The position numbers and the translations under genes are program-made. From assembly GCF_900141935.1 (NCBI RefSeq), contig NZ_FQYX01000030.1, positions 1 through 47,248 of the forward strand: DNA of 47,248 bases. The letters run 5' to 3'. The notes under the pieces are model-generated. The model was not told where the DNA came from and did not search any database. It was given only the letters and a program-made list of their open reading frames with translations. Positions within the stretch are counted from its first letter, which is position 1; the number at the start of each line of letters is the position of its first letter. This DNA is from Arenibacter nanhaiticus (GTDB taxonomy: Bacteria > Bacteroidota > Bacteroidia > Flavobacteriales > Flavobacteriaceae). This document shows, in pieces, positions 33,301 to 41,118 of this stretch.

Positions 33301-33861
33301 GAAAAAAATACGACTTTAGGAAAACAGAACAATCGATAAGTGCTTTAAAAGTAACCTTCCATTACTAAAAGATATTTCCATAGATCCTAAACTTCTACTC
33401 CTTCCTTGGCCTTTTCGGTAAGGTCATTTTAATACAGTACGGCTGTATTTCATGAACAGAATTAATTGTAAAATATTATATAAGAGTGTCATAATATGTT
33501 ATATATGTACATTATATTAAACATATAGGATACATGAAATATATAAAGTATAAAATGGGGTGTTCCCTATGTTGGGTCTATTTCGGCGCCATTCATTTCA
33601 AAAGGGTATCGAACCCTTTTGAAATGATCAGGGAGTTGTTGGTCTATTAAGGTCCGCGCTGGCCCAAAGATTCATTTTTCATAGGTATGCTGCAAGGTAA
33701 TCAAGCCGCCTTTGCCCTGTCCATGTAGTATTTGAAAAAATGGGGTATCCCTCCTTTCGGGGGAACCCACCGCAATTTTTTAAAATCTCCACATGGACTT
33801 ATCCCCACCGCTGCGCTGCTGTTGATTGTTTTCCGCTGCATAACCTTAAAAATATACTATC
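33301..33861. other. Long intergenic region with AT module and hairpin
   Basis: No gene in about 560 bp. It holds an R1-type AT module without a core (33480-33545, TAATATGTTATATATG), then a perfect hairpin at 33593-33627 (CATTTCAAAAGGG and its complement around TATCGAA). A GC-rich hairpin-like stretch at 33740-33771 and the leader of the RadC gene follow. Confidence 0.5.
33593..33627. terminator. Perfect 14-bp hairpin
   Basis: The left arm 33593-33606 and the right arm 33614-33627 pair fully around a 7-nt loop (TATCGAA). No T-run follows on the plus strand, so a structural or regulator role is as likely as termination. Confidence 0.45.
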
Positions 33862-34323
33862 ATGGAAGACATTAGAATCGCAACCTTCAAAGATTTCGTC
33901 GGTGAGTTAACCGCCATTTACCGAAGAACAGCACTGCCCACTATTAAAATAGACACATCCCGTTCGGTCAGGGAGTTCATTTATCCCTTCTTTGAGCAGA
34001 TTATGGACGATCACGAAGAAGTAAAGATCATACATCTGAACCGAAAAAATCAGGTCGTGAACGTACATCATCTATCCTCGGGAACCGACAGTGGGTGCTT
34101 GATCTCGATAAAGGACATTCTGAGACAAGCCATTCTTATCAAGACAAGCTGCCTAGTGCTAGTCCACAATCATCCCTCTGGGAATCTCACCCCCTCGGAA
34201 GCCGATAAACATATTTCGAACAAATTGAGCGAAGCCTCCAAATTGTTGGACATTGCCACCCTTGACAGCATTATAATCACCAGGGAGGGATACTTCTCCT
34301 TTGCGGACGAAGGGCTTTTATAG
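33862..34323 (+). CDS. RadC-like JAB/MPN-domain protein
   Basis: This 153-aa RadC-type protein has the JAMM metal motif: H102-N-H104, then PSGNLTPSEAD with S107 and D115, and Glu53 in the HEEVKIIHL strand. The JAB/MPN fold is a Zn-dependent hydrolase fold. In bacteria, RadC/DUF2466 proteins are very often encoded on plasmids, prophages and integrative elements, and their role is still unclear. It lacks the N-terminal HhH domain of full-length RadC, as usual for the Bacteroidota mobile-element version. It starts a GC-richer block of small plus-strand genes reaching to 35671, which points to an imported set. The end is followed by a short T-tract. Confidence 0.85.
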   Translation: MEDIRIATFKDFVGELTAIYRRTALPTIKIDTSRSVREFIYPFFEQIMDDHEEVKIIHLNRKNQVVNVHHLSSGTDSGCLISIKDILRQAILIKTSCLVLVHNHPSGNLTPSEADKHISNKLSEASKLLDIATLDSIIITREGYFSFADEGLL

Positions 34324-34350
34324 CCCTTTTTTTTGCTCGATTATTTTTTT

Positions 34351-34375
34351 AAATGTACGCTTTTGCGTACATTTG
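34351..34375 (+). promoter_or_regulatory. Perfect palindrome over a -7 promoter box
   Basis: AAATGTACGC-TTTT-GCGTACATTT (34351-34374) has 10-bp perfect arms. The -7 box TACATTTG (34368-34375, TAnnTTTG) overlaps the right arm, so binding here would block RNA polymerase. The first start codon downstream is that of the small HTH protein (34402), which makes it a candidate autorepressor. It could also act as the terminator of the RadC gene. Confidence 0.65.
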
Positions 34376-34401
34376 TAATAGCTCAAAGAATCTATGATAT
34401 T

Positions 34402-34596
34402 ATGGATTACAAATATATACCCCTACGGGATTGGCTTTTGGAACGGGATGCCCTTTCCATCAGAAAGTTGGAGGACAACTGTGGGATACCTAAGGATACC
34501 CTACGGCACTTTCTAAACGAGCGCAGGAACTTTCCAGAAAAACATTACCGATCCTTGTTAAAAGAGTTGGTAAAGTATGGCTTCGATCAGGATTGA
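34402..34596 (+). CDS. Small HTH protein (64 aa)
   Basis: Starting at the ATG at 34402 (MDYKYIPLRDWLLERDALSI), this 64-aa protein has a helix-turn-helix pattern of the Cro/transposon-regulator type (IRKLEDNCGIPKDTLRHFLN). A longer start at 34333 would place the promoter and palindrome inside the gene, so it is rejected. The short distance to the palindrome/-7 box (34351-34375) supports autoregulation. It is between RadC and two small acidic genes on the same strand. Such HTH genes are frequent in plasmid-like cassettes of Flavobacteria. Confidence 0.7.
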   Translation: MDYKYIPLRDWLLERDALSIRKLEDNCGIPKDTLRHFLNERRNFPEKHYRSLLKELVKYGFDQD

Positions 34597-34626
34597 AACT
34601 TTTATTTTAGAATTTTAAAAACGACT

Positions 34627-34938
34627 ATGAGTAAAGATTTCACATTACCGGAATTTATTTTCGGAGAATTCCCGATCAAGGACGACAGCTTTAACGACCA
34701 GCGCCAATTTATTGTCCATAGGGGAATATCCCTTATCGAGGTGATAGCGCACGATGAATTTGAAGATGTTGTTTTTGATGGTAAAACGAGAAAGAAATAT
34801 TCTTATTTTGGGGAGGATTTTACCTTTGCCTACCACACCAATAATACCGAACATTCTAACCATGGTGAACTGGAGGTTCTGGACAGCGCCTGGGAGTGGT
34901 ACCGGGAATATTTGATATGGGAAGACACTCAAGAATAA
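34627..34938 (+). CDS. Hypothetical protein (103 aa)
   Basis: This 103-aa acidic protein begins MSKDFTLPEFIFGEFPIKDD and ends with an aromatic/acidic tail (WYREYLIWEDTQE). Strand-rich middle (FIVHRGISLIEVIAHDEFED). No membrane or signal features; no family recognised. It follows the HTH gene by 30 bp on the same strand and shares the GC-richer composition of the RadC block, so it is probably co-transcribed. Proteins of this size and charge are often seen on Bacteroidota mobile elements, but nothing more can be read from the sequence. Confidence 0.55.
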   Translation: MSKDFTLPEFIFGEFPIKDDSFNDQRQFIVHRGISLIEVIAHDEFEDVVFDGKTRKKYSYFGEDFTFAYHTNNTEHSNHGELEVLDSAWEWYREYLIWEDTQE

Positions 34939-34959
34939 TAATTAAACAAACTAAAAATT

Positions 34960-35223
34960 ATGGACAAGGTGTATACGGTAGAACTGGAAACGGAGCAAAT
35001 GGACATTGAATCATTTTGGATGTACCAGGGTTTTGGAAATGATCTGGCCGAAGCGGAAAAATGTGCTGAAATGTTGAGCAGGTTTTTTCCTTATGATGAA
35101 TATCCTACCAAGGTTTTTCTATATGTGGAAGATGAAATGGAAGATGGCCGTCTTATCAATAAACGAGTTCTAAAGGAATATGAACTGAAAAATGAAGAAG
35201 GTACCATTGTAAGGGCTAAATAG
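34960..35223 (+). CDS. Hypothetical protein (87 aa)
   Basis: This 87-aa acidic protein starts MDKVYTVELETEQMDIESFW and has a KVFLYVEDEMEDGRLINKRV strand-turn segment. There is no signal peptide. No family is recognised. It is 21 bp after the 103-aa gene and in the same orientation, so the two form part of the RadC-HTH small-gene block. Confidence 0.55.
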   Translation: MDKVYTVELETEQMDIESFWMYQGFGNDLAEAEKCAEMLSRFFPYDEYPTKVFLYVEDEMEDGRLINKRVLKEYELKNEEGTIVRAK

Positions 35224-35395
35224 GCCGTTAAAGGGGAAAGTGTAATTTAAGGAGGCATCAAAATTCCGGGGACTTCAAAGTGAAAGAAGAAACCTCCGTA
35301 TCGGTACCTTTTAAAATGCATCCATTCTATTTTGATCCCTATAGCGGCTTGCCCAAGGAAAATAAACACAATCGATCATAAAACACCCATAAATT

Positions 35396-35671
35396 ATGGC
35401 ACATATCCGTTATAGAGCAATCATCAAAGTCCTTTGTGGAGAATGCCAGGCAAAGGTCAACGAGAATAAAAGGATCGACGTCAAATGCCCGAACTGTTCT
35501 TTCAAGAAGTATCAGAACGTCAACAACCTTTTGAGCTTTAACAGTTTTATCACCAAGGCATTTCCCAACTGGATATGGTTCAACATCTATGAGTATAAAA
35601 AAGGGGAATTGGGGGCACTTTTGAAAAGCTTTCAAAGGGGAAAGAACGAACCTACGGCAAAGACCCTATAA
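35396..35671 (+). CDS. Small zinc-ribbon protein (Com-like)
   Basis: This 91-aa protein has one zinc ribbon: CGEC (residues about 19-22) and CPNC (about 35-38) with 12 residues between. This matches the Mu Com-type zinc ribbon that binds RNA or DNA, but only by overall pattern. The C-terminal part is basic (EYKKGELGALLKSFQRGKNE). It starts 172 bp after the 87-aa gene and ends just before a terminator hairpin. It closes the RadC block. Function unknown. Confidence 0.65.
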   Translation: MAHIRYRAIIKVLCGECQAKVNENKRIDVKCPNCSFKKYQNVNNLLSFNSFITKAFPNWIWFNIYEYKKGELGALLKSFQRGKNEPTAKTL

Positions 35672-35683
35672 AAATAAAAAAAA

Positions 35684-35708
35684 CGGAACTACCATTACAG
35701 TAATTCCG
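35684..35708. terminator. Bidirectional terminator after the zinc-ribbon gene
   Basis: CGGAACTAC and the complementary arm GTAATTCCG (9 bp, one G-T wobble) enclose ATTACA-type loop sequence; T-rich sequence follows, and the minus strand runs into a T-tract as well. Confidence 0.7.
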
Positions 35709-35767
35709 CTTTTCGATTCAAACTTGCGTTTGCTTCTTTCAAGGTAAAAATACGGATTTTCTTTTAA

Positions 35768-35914
35768 TTTTGTTGCTTTTTTGACTCTTTTTCTAGCGGT
35801 AAATATGTAAGTCAAGCTTTTGGTCACGGGTGGAAAAACGAGTATTCCCGATCAGGCCATTTATGATGGCTTGCCTTCCTCTGCCCCTACCCCTATATCC
35901 GGAAATATTTTATA
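35768..35914. repeat. Partial R1 core and intergenic sequence
   Basis: TGTTGCTTTTTTGACTCTTTT at 35769-35789 is a partial R1 core without the usual upstream block. The sequence to 35914 has no gene and no clear structure except a short GC-rich stretch. Confidence 0.45.
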
Positions 35915-36225
35915 AATCCCTATATGTTTTTGTGTAAAAAACATATATAAAGTAGATGTTAATACATTTGAATACAGCGAAGTAATATATTATGTATGTA
36001 CACTATATTTAACATATTGCATTATGGCCTTATTCTTGGCACAAATCAAGCTAAAGTGTAGATTAAACTTCTTGCTTTTTTGACCTTTCTTCATTTTATA
36101 ACTATATCATATTTAGTACATGTCCTCTGTTGATAGTTATCAATCCACTGGGCCTATTTCAAATTCTTACTTAATTTAAACATGAGTTCTTAGCGTACGT
36201 TTTCGCACCGATGGGCTTCATACCC
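35915..36225 (+). repeat. R1 dispersed repeat, copy G (longest form)
   Basis: The fullest copy: hairpin TATATGTTTTT-N5-AAAAACATATATA (35921-35948), AT module (AGTAATATATTATGTATG), TTCTTGGCACAAATCAAGC, core TTGCTTTTTTGACCTTTCTT (36072-36091), CATTTTATAACTATATCATA, GGGCCTATTTCAAATTCTTA, and the distal block ending CTTCATACCC. The first 130 bp are almost identical to copy H. Confidence 0.85.
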
Positions 36226-36289
36226 TTAAAACGGTTAAAGAGGAAAGGTTATGTTAGTCTATGGGAATACTACAAACGTTAAGTTTCAT

Positions 36290-36386
36290 TATCGAACCGC
36301 CCAGTACGATACCCGTACGCTGGGAGGTGTGAGAGGCGCAGTCCGTTTCTATTTAGGGGCGGCTCCGTCTAGTTAATTGTGCCCAG
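36290..36386 (+). mobile_element. Group II intron 3' remnant (domain V/VI-like)
   Basis: CGAACCGCCCAGTACGATAC followed by CCGTACGCTGGGAGGTGTGA and GAGGCGCAGTC has the typical look of the sequence just after group II intron RT genes. The stem CCCAG/CTGGG plus TACG/CGTA (36300-36324) with a short bulge is a domain V-like hairpin. No intron RT or domain I is present here. It is directly behind repeat copy G and before the end of the Fic gene. Confidence 0.5.
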
Positions 36387-37340
36387 TTATTTTAATCGGT
36401 AGATGGTTTTATTCTTTTCTCCAATTTTCTCAAATAAGTTTAATCCAACTCCTTTTTTTAAATCTCTACTTGCTGTTGCTGAAGAAATATCTTTAAAAAC
36501 ATCCATATAATCTTTTCTAGTGAATTCAGTTTTATTTAATGTAATGAAATAGTCAAGCCTATCTTTTTCGTTTAATGTCCTGTTATTAAATTTTAGAAGT
36601 TCGCTAATCGATAGGTCAATGACACTTAACATGTATTCAATAAAATTTGTTGATTGCCCAGCTTTATCAGATTCTGCTAAAGCTTTATAGTATTTTTCTT
36701 GATCGTTACTAATAAGTGTTTCAAAAGGCAAAAACTCAAACACCGGATATTTTTCCATTAGAATTAAGGTTTGCCATAGTCTTCCCATTCTGCCATTTCC
36801 ATCTAAAAAAGGATGAATAAATTCCATTTCGTAATGAAACACACAGCTTTTAATAAGTTCAATTTCGTCTTCATTTTTTAAGTAGTCAAAAAGCTCTTTC
36901 ATTAAAAACGGAACATTCTCAAAAGGTGGAGCTAAATGTTCTACTTTCTCCCCTTTTACAATCCCAACACTTTGATTTCTGTATTTTCCAGCATCATTAA
37001 TGAGATCCTTCATTAAGTGTTTATGTGCCTCTAGAAAAGACTTTTCTTTTTTGGGATCGTATTTTTCTAAATTTTCATAAATCTCAATTGCGTTTAAAAC
37101 TTCGATAACGTCTTTTTTAGGCCCAATCACCCTTTTGTGTTCTACAAGTGCCGTAATCTGTTCTTCAGTTAAAGTGTTTCCTTCAATTTTTAATGAAGAA
37201 TGAATTGTTTTGATTCTATTCTGTTTTCTTAATTTCGGGGAAGGTCTGTTTAAAAAGTTAGCATTTACTTCTCCGATTTTTTCAGAAATGGAAGTTATTA
37301 ATTTTAAAATTTTAGGTGTTATTTCGTAAGGAGGTTTCAT
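36387..37340 (-). CDS. Fic family protein (class II, autoinhibited)
   Basis: This 317-aa Fic protein (ATG at 37340; the ATG 39 bases upstream would run through the palindrome and is rejected) transfers AMP from ATP to target proteins. The catalytic motif HPFLDGNGRMGR (176-187) is complete, with His176 as base. The N-terminal inhibitory helix motif S-x-x-x-E-G appears as SLKIEGN (49-55), so it is the class II type in which the inhibitory helix is in the same chain. The C-terminal ~80 residues (TRKDYMDVFKDISSATASRD) form a winged helix that often binds DNA. A 13-bp-armed palindrome covers the promoter just upstream, which supports autoregulation by that domain. Confidence 0.9.
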   Translation of the reverse strand: MKPPYEITPKILKLITSISEKIGEVNANFLNRPSPKLRKQNRIKTIHSSLKIEGNTLTEEQITALVEHKRVIGPKKDVIEVLNAIEIYENLEKYDPKKEKSFLEAHKHLMKDLINDAGKYRNQSVGIVKGEKVEHLAPPFENVPFLMKELFDYLKNEDEIELIKSCVFHYEMEFIHPFLDGNGRMGRLWQTLILMEKYPVFEFLPFETLISNDQEKYYKALAESDKAGQSTNFIEYMLSVIDLSISELLKFNNRTLNEKDRLDYFITLNKTEFTRKDYMDVFKDISSATASRDLKKGVGLNLFEKIGEKNKTIYRLK

Positions 37341-37372
37341 TTTGATACTATCATTTGATAGTATCAAAAGTA
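37340..37372 (-). promoter_or_regulatory. Fic promoter with perfect palindrome
   Basis: TTTTGATACTATC-ATTT-GATAGTATCAAAA (37340-37369) has perfect 13-bp arms. On the minus strand the -7 box TACTTTTG (TAnnTTTG, 37365-37372) overlaps the outer arm, and a TTG-rich -33 candidate lies 17 bp further upstream. Transcription would start inside the palindrome, and the mRNA has almost no leader. Fic C-terminal wHTH binding is the natural hypothesis. Confidence 0.75.
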
Positions 37373-37607
37373 CAATCATTTATCCACAATTAATGTAACA
37401 GAACGAAATTTATTAATTCCAACTAACGTCAGTCTGTCTCAAAACCACCCTTTAACGGTTGAAAATAGGATTTTATTCGAAGTTCGGAAAATAAACAAGG
37501 AATAGTACACTATTGGTAAGTTAATAACAAATTGAATAGATAGAAAATACAACAATTCGATGCTGCTTGAGGGGGAGGTATATAGAATTTGCTCTTGTAT
37601 GTTTTTT

Positions 37608-37850
37608 AAATCCCTATATGTTTTTCACACAAAAACATATATAAAGTAGATGTTAATACATTTGAATACAGCGAAGTAATATATTATGTATGTGCACTAT
37701 ATTTAACATATGGCATTATGGCCTTATTCTTGGCACAGGTCGCACCGAGGTAGCGATGAGCAACTTTTTGTTTTTTGACCTTTCTTCCCTTTATATCTAT
37801 GGCCACTATAATACATTGCCTTTGGTGACAGCTACCCCTCCAGTGGGGAT
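37608..37850 (+). repeat. R1 dispersed repeat, copy H
   Basis: Starts AAATCCCTATATGTTTTT and shares hairpin, AT module and TTCTTGGCACA with copy G, then diverges (GGTCGCACCGAGGTAGCGAT). Core TTGTTTTTTGACCTTTCTTC at 37769-37788, followed by CTATAATACATTGCC and GACAGCTACCCCTCCAGTGG. It separates Fic from the 144-aa lipoprotein. Confidence 0.85.
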
Positions 37851-37868
37851 AAAGGCTCAATTTTAAGA

Positions 37869-38303
37869 TTACCTGATTTTTTGGGATTTTAGAATTAAGT
37901 AAGCCTGACTTAATGCAGTTGCGCTTCCTGGCCCACTTTCTTTAAAATCTACCATAATTTTTCCATCATTTTCGTACACCTTGTCAATGGTTATTTCACT
38001 ACAGCAATAATTATAAAACTCTCCAATGACAAATATTAAATTATTACTGGTAAAATCGAATTTTAGATTTCTCAAACTTTCTGCTTGATCAGGATTTACT
38101 CTTTCAATTACTGGGAGAAAATCCATCCATTCATTTTCACTTTCAAAGACTTTAAACTGCTTAGGGATTTTATTTTCGTCAGAATAGCTTAAAGTACTTT
38201 GGTCAATTATCTCATATGAAATCTGATTGTCTATTTCTTTTTTACTGCAAGAAATAAGTAAGAATATTGAACATAAAAATGCAATTATATTTTTAGAAGG
38301 CAT
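37869..38303 (-). CDS. Putative lipoprotein (144 aa)
   Basis: This 144-aa protein has a signal peptide and lipobox (LLISCSKKE, Cys about residue 19), so it is membrane-anchored. The mature part shows strands and a hydrophobic core (LIFVIGEFYNYCCSEITIDK) with a Cys-Cys pair that might form a disulphide or bind metal. The C-terminus (SATALSQAYLILKSQKIR) runs close to repeat copy H. No family recognised. It stands alone between two R1-type repeats, as do several other single minus-strand genes here. Confidence 0.55.
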   Translation of the reverse strand: MPSKNIIAFLCSIFLLISCSKKEIDNQISYEIIDQSTLSYSDENKIPKQFKVFESENEWMDFLPVIERVNPDQAESLRNLKFDFTSNNLIFVIGEFYNYCCSEITIDKVYENDGKIMVDFKESGPGSATALSQAYLILKSQKIR

Positions 38304-38495
38304 ATTGTCTTTATTTATTAATTAGACACAAAAGTTCAAATTCGGTTGCTTTAAAACTTGCATCAAATTGATAAAATGAACTAGTTCACTTTCTGTTTTT
38401 TATGCTGGCATCATGAATTTAATCCTTTGTGAATCAGTATTTAGATATTTATTGTTTTTTGCGGTATGTATAATTCAAATTGCTGAATTATAGTG
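38304..38495. other. Intergenic, upstream part of interrupted R1 region
   Basis: About 190 bp before the IS3 element with no gene. Removing the IS3 element joins this sequence (ending GCTGAATTATAGTG) to TAGTAATATATTATATATAT at 39761, the AT module of R1 copy I. Confidence 0.5.
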
Positions 38496-38552
38496 TGGAT
38501 GTGCTAACTTAGCCTGCACTACGAGTTAAGTACAAAATCTTAAATTTGGACT

Positions 38553-38852
38553 ATGACACAAAAAAGAAAAACCTATGACACAGCCTTTAAACGCCAAGCT
38601 GTAGCGTTAAGTAAAGGGAGAAAGAACCTTTCAGAACTAGCTAGAGAGCTTGGTATAAAGCCGTATCTTTTATATAGTTGGCGCAAGGAATTCAAAGAAT
38701 TTGGCGAGGGTAGTTTTCCAGGTAATGGCAACTTAAAGCTATCCCCAGAGCAAGAAAGAATCCATGAGTTAGAGAAAAAGTTACGTGATGTTGAGTTAGA
38801 ACATGAGATATTAAAAAAAGCGGTGGCCATTTTCTCCAAGACCGATCGTTGA
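38553..38852 (+). CDS. IS3-family transposase OrfA (HTH)
   Basis: This 99-aa OrfA has the N-terminal HTH of IS3 elements (KTYDTAFKRQAVALSKGRKN; LARELGIKPYLLYSWRKEF) and a leucine zipper-like C-terminus (RIHELEKKLRDVELEHEILK). It ends KKAVAIFSKTDR, the usual OrfA tail. A run of seven A (38814-38820, within TTA AAA AAA GCG) is the slippery site for the -1 frameshift that makes the OrfAB fusion transposase. OrfA alone binds the ends and lowers activity in well-studied IS3 relatives. Confidence 0.88.
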   Translation: MTQKRKTYDTAFKRQAVALSKGRKNLSELARELGIKPYLLYSWRKEFKEFGEGSFPGNGNLKLSPEQERIHELEKKLRDVELEHEILKKAVAIFSKTDR

Positions 38853-39727
38853 TATATGCATTCATAAAAAACAATGAGGGTATATTTCCGATTGATAAAA
38901 TGTGCAAAGTCCTAGCTATAGGACTACGGAGCTATTACAGGTGGAAGCGGTCTTCTACTAGTAAAAGAGAGTTGAAAAAAGAGAAGTTTAAAAAGTTGAT
39001 AACCGAAGTGTATTTCGAGTTTAAACAGCGATATGGCAGTCCTAGGATCACTGTGGAGCTACACAGTAGAGGGTATAAGATATCGCGAATTACTGTAGCT
39101 AAATATATGCGAGAGATGGGGCTGCGTAGTAAGCTAGCTAAGAAGTTTAAAGCGACCACAGACTCTAAGCACAACTACCAAGTGGTAGAAAACGTTTTAG
39201 ATCGTGAGTTTGAGCCAAATAAACCTTCCCAAGCTTGGGTATCCGATATCACTTACATCTCTGTAAAAGAAGGCTTTTTATTTCTGACAACAGTAATTGA
39301 CCTGTATGATAGAAAACTCATAGGCTGGAGCTTGAGTAAAAGCATGGCTACCAACCTAACAACATTACCTGCTTGGCGAATGGCTATTAAAAACCGTAAG
39401 ATTGCCGAAGGCCTTATTTTTCATTCTGATCAAGGAATTCAATACGCTAATAGAGCATTTGCCAATACACTGGAATCTTACAAAGTAGTAAGAAGCATGA
39501 GTAGAACAGGTAACTGTTGGGATAACTCAGTGGCAGAAAGCTTTTTTAAATCGCTTAAAACGGAACTGATTTACGGGAACACCCTGTTAACTAGAGAGGA
39601 GATGGAAAGAGAAATCTTTGAATATATTGAGTTGTGGTATAATAAAAAAAGACGACACTCCTACTTGAACTATATGACCATTGAAGAATTTAATAACAGA
39701 AAAATTAATTACGAATATGCTGCTTAA
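38849..39727 (+). CDS. IS3-family transposase OrfB (DDE integrase core)
   Basis: OrfB (292 aa counted from a TTG at 38849) is the DDE catalytic part. The N-terminal HTH_21 segment (YGSPRITVELHSRGYKI) precedes the integrase core. First Asp in WVSDITYISV, second in FHSDQGIQYA, Glu in NSVAESFFKSLKTEL. All three catalytic residues are present and the frame is intact, so the element may be active. It is normally produced by -1 frameshifting from OrfA rather than from its own start. Confidence 0.9.
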   Translation: MIYAFIKNNEGIFPIDKMCKVLAIGLRSYYRWKRSSTSKRELKKEKFKKLITEVYFEFKQRYGSPRITVELHSRGYKISRITVAKYMREMGLRSKLAKKFKATTDSKHNYQVVENVLDREFEPNKPSQAWVSDITYISVKEGFLFLTTVIDLYDRKLIGWSLSKSMATNLTTLPAWRMAIKNRKIAEGLIFHSDQGIQYANRAFANTLESYKVVRSMSRTGNCWDNSVAESFFKSLKTELIYGNTLLTREEMEREIFEYIELWYNKKRRHSYLNYMTIEEFNNRKINYEYAA

Positions 39728-39757
39728 CTTATAGGGCAACTTTCGTTTGCATATCCA

Positions 39758-39885
39758 GTGTAGTAATATATTATATATATAGATTAAATTTAACATGTGT
39801 AATGTATTTCATTCTGCTCCTATTCATGGCACAAATCAAGCTGAAGAGTAGATAGAACTTCTTGCTATTTTGACCTTTTTCAATC
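39758..39885 (+). repeat. R1 dispersed repeat, copy I (split by IS3)
   Basis: GTGTAGTAATATATTATATA at its left edge abuts the IS3 right end. Then CATGGCACAAATCAAGC (39825-39841) and a core TTGCTATTTTGACCTTTTTC (39862-39881). The part left of the insertion lies before 38496. Confidence 0.75.
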
Positions 39886-40049
39886 GCCCTTTTTTCCTGT
39901 GAAGCTCTTTTTTCCGAGGACGGTTTAGGGTAGAGGCATTTTTACCTACTCAGTACTTTCCCCATTTAAAAATACCGAATCCGTCAACAAGACCTTTAGC
40001 TCTGGATTGTTGGCGGCCCGAACTTATTTATTGGTGTTTCGTTTTTTTA

Positions 40050-40472
40050 TTATTTCGTGTATTCAAATCGATATTCTCCGTTTTTCAAGATCAAACTATC
40101 TTTAGTTAGCTTATCAATAACGTAGGTTTCATTATCAATAAAAGATGTGCCATTTCCAATACTTTCAACAGTGAAGGTAATTTGGTTTCCTTGTACTTCC
40201 CAGGTTCTGTAGAGAAAGGTTTTCATATTGTCGGAACTAGCGGAGCCATCTTTAAAAAGGGTGAAATGTAATGCAAATTCAGATTGGTCTTTCCAGGGCC
40301 CGACAAGAAGTTCTTTATCTATGGTCGAACTATGTTTGTCTTTGTTTTGTATTTCAGATGTGACTTTGCTTTCGGTTGCATTTTTTCCTTCGTTTCTACA
40401 AGAACCTAAAGAAAGTATTCCAATTAGAAATAGAACTTGAATTGCCCTTGTTTTGAGTATTAAATTTTTCAT
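40050..40472 (-). CDS. Putative lipoprotein, lipocalin-like (140 aa)
   Basis: This 140-aa protein has a signal peptide and lipobox (LSLGSCRNE, Cys about residue 24), a charged linker rich in Lys and Ser, and then a small beta-barrel-like domain (LLVGPWKDQSEFALHFTLFK, RTWEVQGNQITFTVESIG, DSLILKNGEYRFEY). The GPW...L.F..DG pattern resembles lipocalin-like DUF domains of Bacteroidota. It should sit on a membrane facing the periplasm. Single gene between R1 copies I and J. Function unknown. Confidence 0.6.
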   Translation of the reverse strand: MKNLILKTRAIQVLFLIGILSLGSCRNEGKNATESKVTSEIQNKDKHSSTIDKELLVGPWKDQSEFALHFTLFKDGSASSDNMKTFLYRTWEVQGNQITFTVESIGNGTSFIDNETYVIDKLTKDSLILKNGEYRFEYTK

Positions 40473-40749
40473 TGCTGTGTGACTATATCAATGTTTTTAT
40501 CTCTAATATATTTTGATTGATTTTAAATCAACGGTTACTAGTTATATCCAAATTCTATGTATTTGTAATTACCGTTTACAACCAAAGCCATATGGTCCTT
40601 TCCTTATAAATATTAGATCCAATATTATTACAATTGTAGGGAAATAAAAAAAAATCTTAGAATAGATTCAACATACTTTACATCCAAAGGTCTATTTGGA
40701 ATGTAATATAGCTTGTAAAAATCTATTTAAAACATTATAATATAACGTA

Positions 40750-40922
40750 GTAAAATATTATATATATAGACTATATTTAATATGTATAATACACTGCGTT
40801 CTGCCCTATTCTTAGTATAAATCGATCTAGATTATTCTTTTGCTTTTTTGGCCTTTCTTCATTTTATAACTATAGCATATACAGTACATGGCCACTGGTG
40901 ACGGTTGCGCTTCCACTAGGCC
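40750..40922 (+). repeat. R1 dispersed repeat, copy J
   Basis: AT module GTAGTAAAATATTATATATA, then TATTCTTAGTATAAATCGAT (40807-40826), core TTGCTTTTTTGGCCTTTCTT (40840-40859), CATTTTATAACTATAGCATA, TACAGTACATGG and a tail CTTCCACTAGGCCC. Confidence 0.8.
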
Positions 40923-41118
40923 CAATAATAAATTTATACCGGAAAATTTGTCCTGTTTTTGGGATATAGCCAACTTAGTATACTTGTTTTTAAGCCCTCC
41001 AGAATATAGCTGGACCGTCAAGTGGACACAATAAGAAAGCCCTAAAAAGGGCTTAAATGAATTCGGTTTTCGTGAATTTATGGGCTTGTGCAACGGTTAC
41101 CGGTTTTGTGGAACGGTT

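Larger units (their letters stand above)
38496..39757 (+). mobile_element. IS3-family insertion sequence, complete
   Basis: A 1262-bp element with imperfect terminal inverted repeats TGGATGTGCTAAC... and, on the other side, ...GCATATCCA. A 3-bp target duplication GTG flanks it (38493-38495 and 39758-39760), typical for IS3. It carries overlapping orfA and orfB. It was inserted inside the AT module of R1 copy I, so it is younger than that repeat. Confidence 0.9.

Noticed and set aside
40827-41093. 88-aa minus-strand frame next to the ParE gene
   Set aside because: Consists largely of R1 copy J read backwards (ends KKGQKSKRII from the core).
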